64,000 nucleotides of DNA, from NCBI RefSeq assembly GCF_028682475.1, contig NZ_JANHLE010000003.1, positions 124,001 to 188,000 of the forward strand, written 5' to 3'. The position numbers and the translations under genes were made by a program. Numbering within the stretch: position 1 is the first letter of the stretch; each line of letters starts with the position of its first letter. The notes below the pieces were generated by a model. The model saw only the letters and a program-made list of their open reading frames with translations, was not told the origin of the DNA and ran no database searches. Origin of the DNA: Pseudomonas putida. GTDB lineage: Bacteria; Pseudomonadota; Gammaproteobacteria; Pseudomonadales; Pseudomonadaceae. This document shows, in pieces, positions 47,182-55,849 of the stretch.

Positions 47182-48612
47182 TTACCACTGCCGCTTATCC
47201 GGCCGGGTCAGCCCCAGCTTCTCGATCCGGTAACGCAACATGTCCCGGCTCAGCCCCAGCAGCCGCGCCGATTTGGTGACATTCCAGTCGGTACGGTCGA
47301 GCATCTTGCGCACCATCTCGCGCTCCACCTCAGGCAAGCTGGTGGAAGCCGGCACCTCGGCACTGCCGTGATGGTGGTCATGAAACGCCGGCGCCGGCAT
47401 CTCAAACGGCTCATCCACCAGGCTCATGCAGACATTGAGCTGATGCGGCGCAATCTCCTCGTTAGGCGCAAGCAATACCGTCTGTTCGAGCATATTGCGC
47501 AACTCCCGCACGTTGCCTGGCCAGCTGTAATTGAGCAGCAGTTCTTCGGCGTCCGGGCTGAAATACAGGTGCGACTTGCCATAGCGCTTGCCATGCAGGG
47601 CGAGGAAGTGCCTGGCCAGCAGCAAGATGTCCTCACCCCGGGCATACAGCCTCGGGACCTTGATCGAGATGATCCGCAGGCGGAAGAACAGATCACGGCG
47701 AAACTTGCCCTGTTGCACCATCTGCTCCAGGTTGCAGTTGGTGGCGCTGATGATGCGCAAATCGACCTTGCGCTCCTTCACCGCGCCAATGCGGCGGATC
47801 GTCCGGTCTTCCAGCAGCTTCAGCAGTTTGGCCTGCAGGATCAGGTCCATTTCCCCGATCTCGTCGAGAAACAGCGTGCCACCATCGGCCGCTTCCACCA
47901 GCCCCACCCGGCGGTCCTTGGCATCGGTGAATGCGCCTTTCTCATGGCCAAACAGCTCCGCCTCCAGCAAGTTGGCCGGAATCGAGGCGCAGTTGAACTC
48001 GATAAACGGCCCCTTGCTGCGCGCACCATCAAAATGCAGGGCACGGGCCACCAGCTCCTTGCCTGTGCCGGTCTCGCCTTCCACCAGCACCGGCGGCAAA
48101 TCTCCGCTGGCCATTCGCCGCTCGGCATCGAGCAGCTGCGTGAGCGTGTGCTTGAGCCCGAGCATCGCCGGCGACTCGCCGATCAGCGACTGGCCACCGG
48201 ATTTTTGGGCTTCGCGCTCCTGGTAGAACGACAGCGTCCGTTCCAGGCGCTCAGCAGCCAGGGCTTTGTCGAGCATCAGTTTGAGCTCGGCCAGCACCAC
48301 CGGTTTGGTCAGGTAGTGAAAGGCCCCCTCCTTCATCGCCAGCACGGCATCTTCGACGTTGCCGTAGCCGGTCATCATGATCACCTTGAGCTCCGGCGCC
48401 CGCTCGGCCAAGGCCTTGATCAGCTCATGGCCGTTCATGCCCGGCAATGAATTGTCGGTCAGCACTGCATCGGGTTGACACCGGGGCAGTTGCTCCAGTG
48501 CCTCCTCGGCGCTATGGCAAACGGTGACCTCGAAGCCTTTACGCTCCAGATAGGTCTGGATATTTTCAGCAAGGATTTCATCATCCTCCACCACCAGGAT
48601 GCTGTGCTCCAT
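47182..48612 (-). CDS. mnxR: Sigma-54-dependent response regulator (MnxR-like)
   Basis: 476 aa, NtrC type. Receiver domain (1-120) with ILVVEDDEI acidic pocket and phospho-acceptor Asp in VLTDNSLPGM. AAA+ domain (about 150-385) with Walker A EGETGTGKE and the sigma-54 contact loop GAFTDA, in which the fifth residue of GAFTGA is Asp. Fis-type HTH at the C-terminus (DWNVTKSARLLGLSRDMLRY). ATG at 48612 with GGAGGGG; it overlaps the sensor kinase gene by 32 bp. Context (two kinases and a Mn-oxidase-like multicopper oxidase) matches mnxS1/mnxR/mnxS2 of P. putida GB-1 as I recall. Two -24/-12 promoters nearby are its likely targets. Confidence 0.85.
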   Translation of the reverse strand: MEHSILVVEDDEILAENIQTYLERKGFEVTVCHSAEEALEQLPRCQPDAVLTDNSLPGMNGHELIKALAERAPELKVIMMTGYGNVEDAVLAMKEGAFHYLTKPVVLAELKLMLDKALAAERLERTLSFYQEREAQKSGGQSLIGESPAMLGLKHTLTQLLDAERRMASGDLPPVLVEGETGTGKELVARALHFDGARSKGPFIEFNCASIPANLLEAELFGHEKGAFTDAKDRRVGLVEAADGGTLFLDEIGEMDLILQAKLLKLLEDRTIRRIGAVKERKVDLRIISATNCNLEQMVQQGKFRRDLFFRLRIISIKVPRLYARGEDILLLARHFLALHGKRYGKSHLYFSPDAEELLLNYSWPGNVRELRNMLEQTVLLAPNEEIAPHQLNVCMSLVDEPFEMPAPAFHDHHHGSAEVPASTSLPEVEREMVRKMLDRTDWNVTKSARLLGLSRDMLRYRIEKLGLTRPDKRQW

Positions 48613-50077
48613 GGTCCCCTCCCGCTGCAACATTGAAAGTCAGGCATACGCGGGTTCCTTCCTCTTCGCGACTGGTCAGGCTGACCGCGCCGCCGAAACG
48701 CTCCATTATTCGTTTGACCAACACCAGGCCGACGCCCAGGCCGCCTTGCTTGGTGGTGAAAAAAGGTTTGAAAACCATTCGCTCTTGTTGCTGGCTCATG
48801 CCTTTGCCAGTATCACTCAAGGTGAGCTGGACCTTGCCTTCGCCCGTCAGCTCAAGCACCTCCAGGGTCAAGCGGCCACCGCCTGGCATCGCCTCGAGGG
48901 CATTGGAAAACAGACTGTTGAGGATCTGCGTGAGCAACACCGGCTGGCTCACCACCCATGCCGTCGGCGGCGTGCTGACTTCCAGTTGCACCTTGTTGCG
49001 CTCGGTCTGCTGGGCAAAAGCGCTGCAGGTGTCTTCAACCGCCGCAATCAGATCAACGGCTTCGGCATCGTCCTTCAACGGCCGCAACGACACCAGTAGC
49101 TCACGCACCCAGCGCGACATACGGTCGACCTGATTGATGATGTCGCCGATATTTTTCTGCGAGCTCTCACTGGCAATTTCCTGCGCCAGTTCAGCACTGG
49201 AGCGGATAGTGGCCAACGGATTGCGCAAGCTGTGGGCCACCGCCGAGGACATCTCGCCAAGGGCGACAAAGGTTTCGCTGGCCACCAGCTTGGTCTGCTG
49301 TGCATGCAGCAGGCTCGCCGCCCGGCGCACGATCCAGAACAGGCCGAAGTAGATCAGCGCACCGCCGAGCACGGTTGACGTCCAGATCAGCACGTAGCCA
49401 CGCTGAATGCGCCGCACCAGGTCCTGCGGTTCCTTGTACACCTCCACCATCGACAGCACTTGCGTGCCACTCTCGTCGAACATGGGAATGTAGTTCTCGA
49501 TGAACAGGTACTGCGGATCACGCTGGAACTTCTGTTCTTCACGGTCTTCATCGGCCTTGTGATAACTGGCCGATACCGGGACTTGCGAATTGAACGACTC
49601 GTCGAGGTCGTCATCGCCGACGATCTTCTGGCCGATCAGCAACGGGTTGGTGGACCAGACAATGGTCCGGTCCTGGGCATAGACATTGGTCAGCAGGGTG
49701 TCGGGCAGGTGCTCGACGTGGTCGAGAAACTCGATGCGCGTAGACGCCGCCAGGTCGGCGCTGACCCCCGGGTGCTGCTTGTCCATACGCGGATCGAGCA
49801 ATTGCGCCATGGTGATGCCCGGCGGAATCCGCGAATGGCGCACTTCGGCCTTGGCCATGGCCTGGATGAACTGCGCGGTGAGCATGGCATCGCGCTCGAC
49901 GCTGTCATTGACCACAAACTGCGTCGAGACATAACCCAGCCCCACTGCCACCGAGGCAATGATCAACAGGCTGACCACCGAGAACCAGCGCAACAGATTG
50001 AATTCGCGCAAGGTACGATCAGTTGAAGCTTGATTTGGGTGGCCCTCATCGGCCAGTTTCTTATTCAGCACCTGCAT
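48581..50077 (-). CDS. Sensor histidine kinase (MnxS-type), partner of the response regulator
   Basis: 498 aa. Helix about 30-52, a periplasmic sensor of about 190 residues, second helix about 228-250, then HisKA with the phospho-acceptor His in EMSSAVAHSLRNPLATIRSS and an HATPase domain (NALEAMPGGG, DTGKGM, GLGVGLVLVKRIMERFGG). It is closely similar to the second kinase at 54143. Its 3' end overlaps the regulator gene by 32 bp, so the two are coupled. ATG at 50077 with AGGAACGATCG upstream. It probably corresponds to MnxS1 or MnxS2; which one cannot be told. Confidence 0.88.
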   Translation of the reverse strand: MQVLNKKLADEGHPNQASTDRTLREFNLLRWFSVVSLLIIASVAVGLGYVSTQFVVNDSVERDAMLTAQFIQAMAKAEVRHSRIPPGITMAQLLDPRMDKQHPGVSADLAASTRIEFLDHVEHLPDTLLTNVYAQDRTIVWSTNPLLIGQKIVGDDDLDESFNSQVPVSASYHKADEDREEQKFQRDPQYLFIENYIPMFDESGTQVLSMVEVYKEPQDLVRRIQRGYVLIWTSTVLGGALIYFGLFWIVRRAASLLHAQQTKLVASETFVALGEMSSAVAHSLRNPLATIRSSAELAQEIASESSQKNIGDIINQVDRMSRWVRELLVSLRPLKDDAEAVDLIAAVEDTCSAFAQQTERNKVQLEVSTPPTAWVVSQPVLLTQILNSLFSNALEAMPGGGRLTLEVLELTGEGKVQLTLSDTGKGMSQQQERMVFKPFFTTKQGGLGVGLVLVKRIMERFGGAVSLTSREEEGTRVCLTFNVAAGGDHGAQHPGGGG

Positions 50078-50112
50078 CGATCGTTCCTGGCGGGCTGTTT
50101 TTTTCTTACAAC

Positions 50113-50123
50113 TTATAGCCCAG
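50113..50123 (-). promoter_or_regulatory. Element shared by both sensor kinase genes (copy 1)
   Basis: On the minus strand CTGGGCTATAA occurs 35 bp before this kinase gene; the identical 11-mer occurs at 55642-55652 before the other kinase gene. It may be a -10 region (TATAA) with an extended upstream part or a conserved regulatory site. Confidence 0.45.
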
Positions 50124-50184
50124 CCAGGAGACGATGTTTTGAATCAATACTAATGGCCAGTCGCCCACTGATAGTATTTTGCCT

Positions 50185-51165
50185 TTACTGCACGCTGCCG
50201 GCCCCATCGTTTGCTGCTTGTGCCTGCTTCAGCGCCCCCTGTCGCTCGGTTTCCTGCTGAAGAAATTCAAGCAGGTTGTCGGCATCCTGCTGGTTCAGGC
50301 GCAGGTTGGGCATGGCCACCCGGTTGAACTGCTGATAGAGCGCCACCGCCAACGCATCGCGCTCAGCCAGCATGCGATCAGGCTCACGGATCCAGCGGCT
50401 CAGCCAGGCCCGCTCGCGTCGCTGGGTGACGCCGAGCAGATCCGGCCCGACGCTGCGCATGCCGATGCCCTGGCCATCTTCCGGGCCCAGGCTGTGACAC
50501 GCGGCGCAGCGGGTGCGAAACAGCTCCTCGCCGCTGCTGGGTGGGCGAATGTCCGGCGCCTGGGCATAGCTTTGCTCGGCACTGGGCGTCTTCCAGTTCT
50601 GCAGGCTATTGGCCAACTGGTCGGCGAGGATCCAGGGGTTTTCGAACGGCGAGGCCTTCATCCAGCGCCCGGTTGTCTGGTTGCCGACAATCAGGCTCAG
50701 GTTGTGGTCGCGGCTGCGGCCATTGTCGACTCCTTCGATGAACAGCCCCAGACGCCGGCGCAATTGGTCGATCTGGTCCTTGTCTCCGGTCAGAAAGCGC
50801 CAGCCCGGTCCGACCTTGAAACGGGCCGCGTAGGCTTTGAGCACTTCAGGGGTGTCACTGAGCGGGTCGATGCTGATCGAATAGAAAAACACATCACGCC
50901 CGACCCTGTCCCCCAGCAGTTGCTGGACCTGGCGCAAACGTGCGGTTTCCAGCGGACAGGAGTCGCCACAGCCGGTGAAGATGAAGTTGATCACCACGAC
51001 CTTGCCCTTGATCAAGTCGTCGAAAAAGTTCACCTGTTGACCGTCCTGGTCCGTCAGTGGTGTGTTCGGAAAATACCCCGCGCCCCAGGGGGTGGCTTCT
51101 TCTGCCAGTACCTGGAAGGCCCAGCACAACAGTGCCGTACTCAGCCAGATCGATAAACGTCCCAT
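50185..51165 (-). CDS. SCO1/SenC - cytochrome c fusion, putative copper chaperone
   Basis: 326-aa periplasmic protein. Signal peptide (about 1-22), then a thioredoxin-fold SCO domain with the copper-binding CGDSC (CxxxC) and the distal His in RDHNLS, then a class I cytochrome c domain (CAACH haem site near 225, distal Met in AMPNLRL). SCO proteins deliver copper or keep Cys reduced; the fused haem could supply or accept electrons. The stop of mcoA lies 17 bp upstream, suggesting that it services the multicopper oxidase. ATG at 51165 with GGGGGAG; a GTG lies two codons earlier. Confidence 0.9.
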   Translation of the reverse strand: MGRLSIWLSTALLCWAFQVLAEEATPWGAGYFPNTPLTDQDGQQVNFFDDLIKGKVVVINFIFTGCGDSCPLETARLRQVQQLLGDRVGRDVFFYSISIDPLSDTPEVLKAYAARFKVGPGWRFLTGDKDQIDQLRRRLGLFIEGVDNGRSRDHNLSLIVGNQTTGRWMKASPFENPWILADQLANSLQNWKTPSAEQSYAQAPDIRPPSSGEELFRTRCAACHSLGPEDGQGIGMRSVGPDLLGVTQRRERAWLSRWIREPDRMLAERDALAVALYQQFNRVAMPNLRLNQQDADNLLEFLQQETERQGALKQAQAANDGAGSVQ

Positions 51166-51182
51166 GGCCACTCCCCCTTCGG

Positions 51183-53966
51183 CTAGTTGCTGATCTTGAC
51201 TTGCGGGCCCTTGCCATCCCCGCTGCGCCAGGTCGGCAGCGCGGCGGAATTGATGTACTTGACGCCGTCCCAGCTGGGCAGTGGCGTGGGCATCAGTTGC
51301 AACTGGCCGGGATGGTCGATGTCCCAGCGCAACAGCATCGAGTTGTCCTCATGCTGGGTGTTGTGACAGTGCTCCATGTAGGTCCCGGCGAACTCGCGGA
51401 AGTTGATCGCCACTTCGACATTGTCCAGGCCGTCACTCTCGGTGCCGATGCGGTAGACGTCCTTGCGCGCCCATTTTTCCCATTCCGGCGGGGCCTTGCC
51501 GCCACGGCTGAGGATGATGCCCTCCTCGAAGTGCACGTGCACCGGATGGCTCCAGCCATTGCCGCCGTTCTGGATCTTCCACACTTCCAGGGTGCCGGCG
51601 CCGGCGTAACCGCCATCCGTGGGGCCGGTGGCCAGCTGTGGCGCGGCGCTGAGCCGGCGTGGGTCCATGTTGTAGCCCAGACCGCCGTCGGACTTGATGG
51701 TCCACGGTGCCTGGTCGGTGCCATCCGAGCGGCCGAAGATGAAGGTCCGGTGCCGGGCCTGGGCCAGGCGAGCCAGATCGGCCGGGTTATCACGGTGCAG
51801 CTTGAGCGGGATCATGATTTTGCCTTCGGCCTTGCCCGGTTTGGCTGGTTCATAGGCCGCCGGGTCCATGGCCAGGTCCTGGCCGCTGTAGGCCTTGACG
51901 TTGAGTTGCAGGACCTTGCCCACTGCGGGGTCACCCTTGTCCCATTGCGGGCCCTTGCTGGTCTGTTTGATCACCGCCAGGTACTTCTCCGACAGCACGT
52001 CAGCCAGAGGGATGTCCTCTTTCGGACCTTTGCCGGTGTCATGGGCTTTGAGGTTGACGAAGAACAGTTTGTCGCCCGCTTTGATACCGTTTTTGGCGAA
52101 GTTGACGACGATGTCGAACCGCTCGGCGATACCCTGGGTCGGCAGTATCGCGTTGTGGTTCTGACGGTCGCCGTCGGCGTCCAGGTCCATGCTGCCGTCA
52201 AACGGCACGGCGTGTTCCATGATGTTGCCGTCGTTGGCGATCATGTGGAACGGCACCCGCGCGTAGGACAGCCCCGACCCCTTGGGCCCGGGAAACTCGC
52301 CGCCACTGCCCTTGATCTCGCGCACCAGCGCCAGCTTGAAGTAGCGTGACACCGAGCCATTGAGAATCCGCAGGCGGTAGCTGCGCGCGCGCACGTCGAG
52401 GTAAGGTTTGTACTGCCAGTTGACCAGCACCTGGTCACCGAGAAAGCCGTCGGTGTTGAACGGGTTGAACCACAGCTGGCCGTCCGCCCCCCAGGCCTTG
52501 TCGGCGATCAGCAGGTTGACGTCATAGTCGCGGTTGCCCCAGGACAACGCCGAGCCGCTGGGCAAGCGCAGGTTGACGCCGTCTTCGAAGGCTTCGTTAC
52601 CGCGATCCAGGGCGCTGTAATAGTTCATCATCGCCGCGTTGCCCTTGTAGACATTCTGCGCGGTGAAATCGAGCATGTGGTCGTGAAACCAATGGGTGCT
52701 CATGGTTTCGCGCCAGTCGCCACGGATACGGATGCTGCCGTTGTCACAGGTTTTAAGGCCCGGCTGCGCATCGTTGACCCAGAGTTTTTCGCCGGGCGTG
52801 CACGGAAACGCCGCCCGCGGATCTTCGGCGCGGGTGTTGATGCTGTCGTAACCGGCCAGCTGGATCGGCCAGCGGTAATCGTAATACTGCCCGGGGAAGA
52901 AGAAGGCGTTGGCATAGCCGTCGCTTTCCGCCGGGGCATGCCCGTTGTGCTCATGGGTACTGATGGTGTGCAGGCCAAAACCATGGTTTGCCGCCGGGTC
53001 AATCGGCAAGGCGTTGTAGTGACGCATCAACAGCGGCTGGCCGTAACGCACCATCAGCAGCTTGGCTGGCAGGGTGCCGTCGAAGGTCCACAGCGATTTG
53101 TGATCCTGCAAGGGCATGTTGGGATGAAAGCGCGTGTCGACGCCCTTGGTCGTGCCCAGGGTGTTGGCCTGCCCGGCCGTGTTGTAATACAGACCACCGG
53201 GGCCGAATTCACCGACGCTGTAGTGGTGCATCTGCATGGCGTCGCGCAGTCCGCCGTTGATCCGTGCGCCGGCCTGGGCAGTCTTGTAGGCCGCTTGCGG
53301 ATAGAACTCGTTCCAGCGCTGGTGCGACCAGCCTTTTCCTGGTGGCCGGCCTTCGGCCGAAGCGCCGATGTGACGATTGAGAAACGTCTCGATCTGCGCC
53401 TGCCAGGGGTTGCGATCGACGACATTGGCATACTGGCTGGGAAACGGGGTCAGCCCCGGCTCTTTGAGAAAGGCATCGAGCAGTGGCCCGTTAGGCGCAC
53501 TGCGGGACACATTGACAGGGTCCTGCTGCGGTGCAGGACCGGTAGTGGGCGCGGGAAACACCTGCAGACCCGACGGGGTGGTGGGGTCCAGACGGGTCGG
53601 ACCGAATTCTTCGAACAGCAACAGCTGTTGACTGAAAGGCTGAGCACCAAACATCGGGCTCGGAGCCCCGTTGGTGGGGTAGTTGAACGACGTCTGCAGT
53701 GCCGGTGGCCGGGGGTTTTCCTGACGCGGCGTACTACGGTCGCCCTCGACACCATCGGGCAGGTCGAAGGCGCCGACATTGGCCTCCGGCAACAGCGACA
53801 GATTGTTCAAGGCAGCTGCGGGATCGGCGGGTACATCGTTGTAGGCCGACGGATCTCCCGACTCCGGCGGCTCGACATCGTCAATCGGGCTGGCAGGCAC
53901 TTCAGCCGCCAGCAGCAATGCCAGAGCAGCGCTCAGGCACAAGGGGTAATACACTCGCTTGCTCAT
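51183..53966 (-). CDS. mcoA: Multicopper oxidase, McoA-like manganese oxidase
   Basis: 927-aa exported enzyme. Signal peptide (about 1-26), then a Pro-rich, low-complexity segment (to about 190). All four copper motifs are visible: THEHNGH (about 335), HWFHDH (about 422), HPVHVH (about 805) and HCHNTQHED...M (about 864), giving the type 1, 2 and 3 sites. The large size and gene context match McoA of P. putida GB-1, one of its Mn(II) oxidases; copper or other substrates are not excluded. A sigma-54 promoter lies 40 bp upstream. ATG at 53966. It is followed by the SCO-cytochrome fusion. Confidence 0.88.
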   Translation of the reverse strand: MSKRVYYPLCLSAALALLLAAEVPASPIDDVEPPESGDPSAYNDVPADPAAALNNLSLLPEANVGAFDLPDGVEGDRSTPRQENPRPPALQTSFNYPTNGAPSPMFGAQPFSQQLLLFEEFGPTRLDPTTPSGLQVFPAPTTGPAPQQDPVNVSRSAPNGPLLDAFLKEPGLTPFPSQYANVVDRNPWQAQIETFLNRHIGASAEGRPPGKGWSHQRWNEFYPQAAYKTAQAGARINGGLRDAMQMHHYSVGEFGPGGLYYNTAGQANTLGTTKGVDTRFHPNMPLQDHKSLWTFDGTLPAKLLMVRYGQPLLMRHYNALPIDPAANHGFGLHTISTHEHNGHAPAESDGYANAFFFPGQYYDYRWPIQLAGYDSINTRAEDPRAAFPCTPGEKLWVNDAQPGLKTCDNGSIRIRGDWRETMSTHWFHDHMLDFTAQNVYKGNAAMMNYYSALDRGNEAFEDGVNLRLPSGSALSWGNRDYDVNLLIADKAWGADGQLWFNPFNTDGFLGDQVLVNWQYKPYLDVRARSYRLRILNGSVSRYFKLALVREIKGSGGEFPGPKGSGLSYARVPFHMIANDGNIMEHAVPFDGSMDLDADGDRQNHNAILPTQGIAERFDIVVNFAKNGIKAGDKLFFVNLKAHDTGKGPKEDIPLADVLSEKYLAVIKQTSKGPQWDKGDPAVGKVLQLNVKAYSGQDLAMDPAAYEPAKPGKAEGKIMIPLKLHRDNPADLARLAQARHRTFIFGRSDGTDQAPWTIKSDGGLGYNMDPRRLSAAPQLATGPTDGGYAGAGTLEVWKIQNGGNGWSHPVHVHFEEGIILSRGGKAPPEWEKWARKDVYRIGTESDGLDNVEVAINFREFAGTYMEHCHNTQHEDNSMLLRWDIDHPGQLQLMPTPLPSWDGVKYINSAALPTWRSGDGKGPQVKISN

Positions 53967-54005
53967 GATCTTTCACCCAGTGTTTGCCAACCGGTAATGT
54001 CGATT

Positions 54006-54021
54006 TGCAATTACTTGGCCA
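54006..54021 (-). promoter_or_regulatory. Sigma-54 (-24/-12) promoter of mcoA
   Basis: The minus strand reads TGGCCAAGTAATTGCA. Against the consensus TGGCACRNNNNTTGCW the only mismatches are in the CA/AC pair; GG and GC have the required spacing. It lies 40 bp before the mcoA start codon. Confidence 0.8.
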
Positions 54022-54091
54022 AAAGTGTTTCAAGATATGTACAAGCGAAATATCAATGACTTAGCAACAAAAACCATCAGTAAACGTTAAA

Positions 54092-54115
54092 TAAAAATGG
54101 GGGAAACCTCCCCCA
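54092..54115 (-). terminator. Terminator of the orphan sensor kinase gene
   Basis: On the minus strand TGGGGGA…TCCCCCA pairs, followed by TTTTTATTT. It would end the upstream kinase transcript before the mcoA promoter, making mcoA separately controlled. Confidence 0.75.
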
Positions 54116-54142
54116 GATTCGGGTTTCAGCGCCACCCACTCG

Positions 54143-55612
54143 TCAGCCCTGCACTGGCCCCTGGGCCACGCGAAAGTTCAGCTGCACTTTGGTGCCCTCG
54201 CCTTCGCGGCTGCTCAGGCGCACCGTGCCGCCAAAGCGCTCCATGATCCGTTTGACCAGCACCAGCCCTACGCCCAGCCCTCCCTGCTTGGTGGTGTAGA
54301 ACGGCCTGAAGGCCATGCGCACTTGCTCATCGGTCATGCCCTTGCCACTGTCGCACAGGCGCAAGGTCAAGGTCTTTCGGCTCTGACGCACTTGCTCAAC
54401 GCGCAACGTCCCACCGTCGCCCATGGCCTCCAGGGCATTGGCAATCAGGCTGTTGAAGATCTGCCCGAGCAACACCGCCTGGCTGAGTACCTGGACATTG
54501 GCCAACGGGTCGACCCGGACCTCGACGCGCTGGCGCCTGAGCTGCAGGGAGAACGCCTGCAGGCTGTCCTGCAGCACCCGTTCCAGCTCCACCGCTTGCG
54601 CCTCGTCATTGAGCGGGCGTAATGACTGCAACAACTGACGCACCCAATGCGACATGCGATCGACCTGGCTGATGATGTCGCCAATGTTCTTCTGCGCCGG
54701 CCCTTCCTCAACCTCCTGGGCCAGTTCGGCACTGGAGCGAATACTGGCCAGCGGGTTACGCAAGCTGTGCGCCACCGCCGAAGACATCTCCCCCAGCGCG
54801 ACAAAGGTTTCATTGTTGATCAGCCGTTTTTGCTGCTGCTGCAAGTGCCGGTTGGCGCGGTACATCAACCAGTACAGGCCGCCATAGACCAGCGCAGCGC
54901 CGACTGCGACAGCGGCCCAGATCATCAGCAGGCCGTGCTCGATACGCGCGATCAGGTCACGGGGTTCCTTGTAGATTTCGACCATGGCGGTGACGTTCAC
55001 ACCATCGGCATCGAACAGTGGAATGTAGTTCTCGATGAACAGGCTCTCAGGCGGGGTGATGAATTTCTGTTCGCTGCGCGCCTGATCGACGTTGTGGTAA
55101 CTGGCCGAGACCCGCACCTTGTTATCGAAGGCGTGATCGAGGTCTTCGTCCGACTCGATCATCCGCCCCACCAACGCCGGGTTACTTGACCAGATCACCG
55201 TACGGTCCGGGGCATAGATGTTGGCCAGAAGCATGTCCGGCAAATGGGCAACATGGTCAAGAAACTCACCGCGGGCATTGCGCCGCGCCTCGGGGTTGAC
55301 CTCGGGAAAGCTCTGATCCAGCCGGGGGTCGAGCAATTCACCCATGGTCCGCACATTGGGAATCGACACGTGGCGCACTTCGGCCGCGGCGATGGACTGG
55401 ATGAACTGCGCAGTGAGCAGCGCGTCGCGCTCGATGCTTTCGTTGATCACGAATCGGCTGGAAATCAGGCCCAGCCCTACGGCCACCGAGAGGATGATCG
55501 CCAGACTGACGAAAGCATACCAACGCAACAGATTGAACGGCCGCTTGACCGGCATTTGGTCATGCGCGGTTTCTTGCACGGAAGATGACTCCAAGCGTGA
55601 TTGCAAGTCCAT
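54143..55612 (-). CDS. Second MnxS-type sensor histidine kinase, without its own regulator
   Basis: 489 aa with the same plan as the kinase at 48581: helix about 30-52, periplasmic sensor with ERDALLTAQFIQSIAAAEVR, helix about 225-247, HisKA (EMSSAVAHSLRNPLASIRSS) and HATPase (NALEAMGDGG, DSGKGM, GLGVGLVLVKRIMERFGG). Identity is high throughout, including the sensor domain, so they are recent paralogues. No response regulator adjoins it; both probably phosphorylate the same one. It ends in a terminator and is transcribed away from the secreted-protein operon. Confidence 0.88.
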   Translation of the reverse strand: MDLQSRLESSSVQETAHDQMPVKRPFNLLRWYAFVSLAIILSVAVGLGLISSRFVINESIERDALLTAQFIQSIAAAEVRHVSIPNVRTMGELLDPRLDQSFPEVNPEARRNARGEFLDHVAHLPDMLLANIYAPDRTVIWSSNPALVGRMIESDEDLDHAFDNKVRVSASYHNVDQARSEQKFITPPESLFIENYIPLFDADGVNVTAMVEIYKEPRDLIARIEHGLLMIWAAVAVGAALVYGGLYWLMYRANRHLQQQQKRLINNETFVALGEMSSAVAHSLRNPLASIRSSAELAQEVEEGPAQKNIGDIISQVDRMSHWVRQLLQSLRPLNDEAQAVELERVLQDSLQAFSLQLRRQRVEVRVDPLANVQVLSQAVLLGQIFNSLIANALEAMGDGGTLRVEQVRQSRKTLTLRLCDSGKGMTDEQVRMAFRPFYTTKQGGLGVGLVLVKRIMERFGGTVRLSSREGEGTKVQLNFRVAQGPVQG

Positions 55613-55641
55613 TGCGTACTCCTGACAAATGACTTCTTAGG

Positions 55642-55652
55642 TTATAGCCCAG
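55642..55652 (-). promoter_or_regulatory. Element shared by both sensor kinase genes (copy 2)
   Basis: On the minus strand the same CTGGGCTATAA is found 29 bp before the kinase start at 55612, as before the other kinase gene. Confidence 0.45.
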
Positions 55653-55685
55653 TTGCTTTCACTTGCCCCGCACGCTTGCCCCAAC

Positions 55686-55704
55686 TGCCCCCAACCATGG
55701 GGCA
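55686..55704. promoter_or_regulatory. Inverted repeat, possible enhancer site for the sigma-54 activator
   Basis: TGCCCC and GGGGCA flank seven bases, 76-94 bp upstream of the -24 element of the secreted-protein operon. That is a usual distance for an upstream activator site, but the palindrome is not repeated before mcoA. Confidence 0.3.
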
Positions 55705-55779
55705 TCGGCCCCGCCCTTGCCAGCCTGCGGCAACGCTAAATTCCCCTGCAGGCCTTGTTCCACAAGGTTTTTTAAAAAT

Positions 55780-55795
55780 TGGTATGGAAGTTGCC
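55780..55795 (+). promoter_or_regulatory. Sigma-54 (-24/-12) promoter of the secreted-protein/curlin operon
   Basis: TGGTATGGAAGTTGCC has GG and GC exactly spaced. Mismatches to the consensus are two bases in CAC and the last base. The expected start is about 12 bp further on, giving a leader of about 43 bases before the ATG at 55850. Confidence 0.7.
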
Positions 55796-55849
55796 GAACC
55801 CTGTGCAGACGACCCAACCCCATGGGCCCGATTGCAAGAGGGAAGACTC

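Noticed and set aside
47860..48010. GAFTDA as proof that the regulator is inactive at sigma-54 promoters
   Set aside because: GAFTDA occurs in functional activators, Walker motifs are intact and two -24/-12 promoters are nearby; kept only as a note.
50143..50158. Possible sigma-54 promoter before the kinase at 50077
   Set aside because: The minus strand reads TGGCCATTAGTATTGA; the essential GC of the -12 part is missing and the TTG is one base out of register.
54092..54115. The G-rich inverted repeat near mcoA as an activator binding site
   Set aside because: It is followed by T-runs on the minus strand right after the kinase gene, the layout of a terminator, and does not match the palindrome before the curlin operon.
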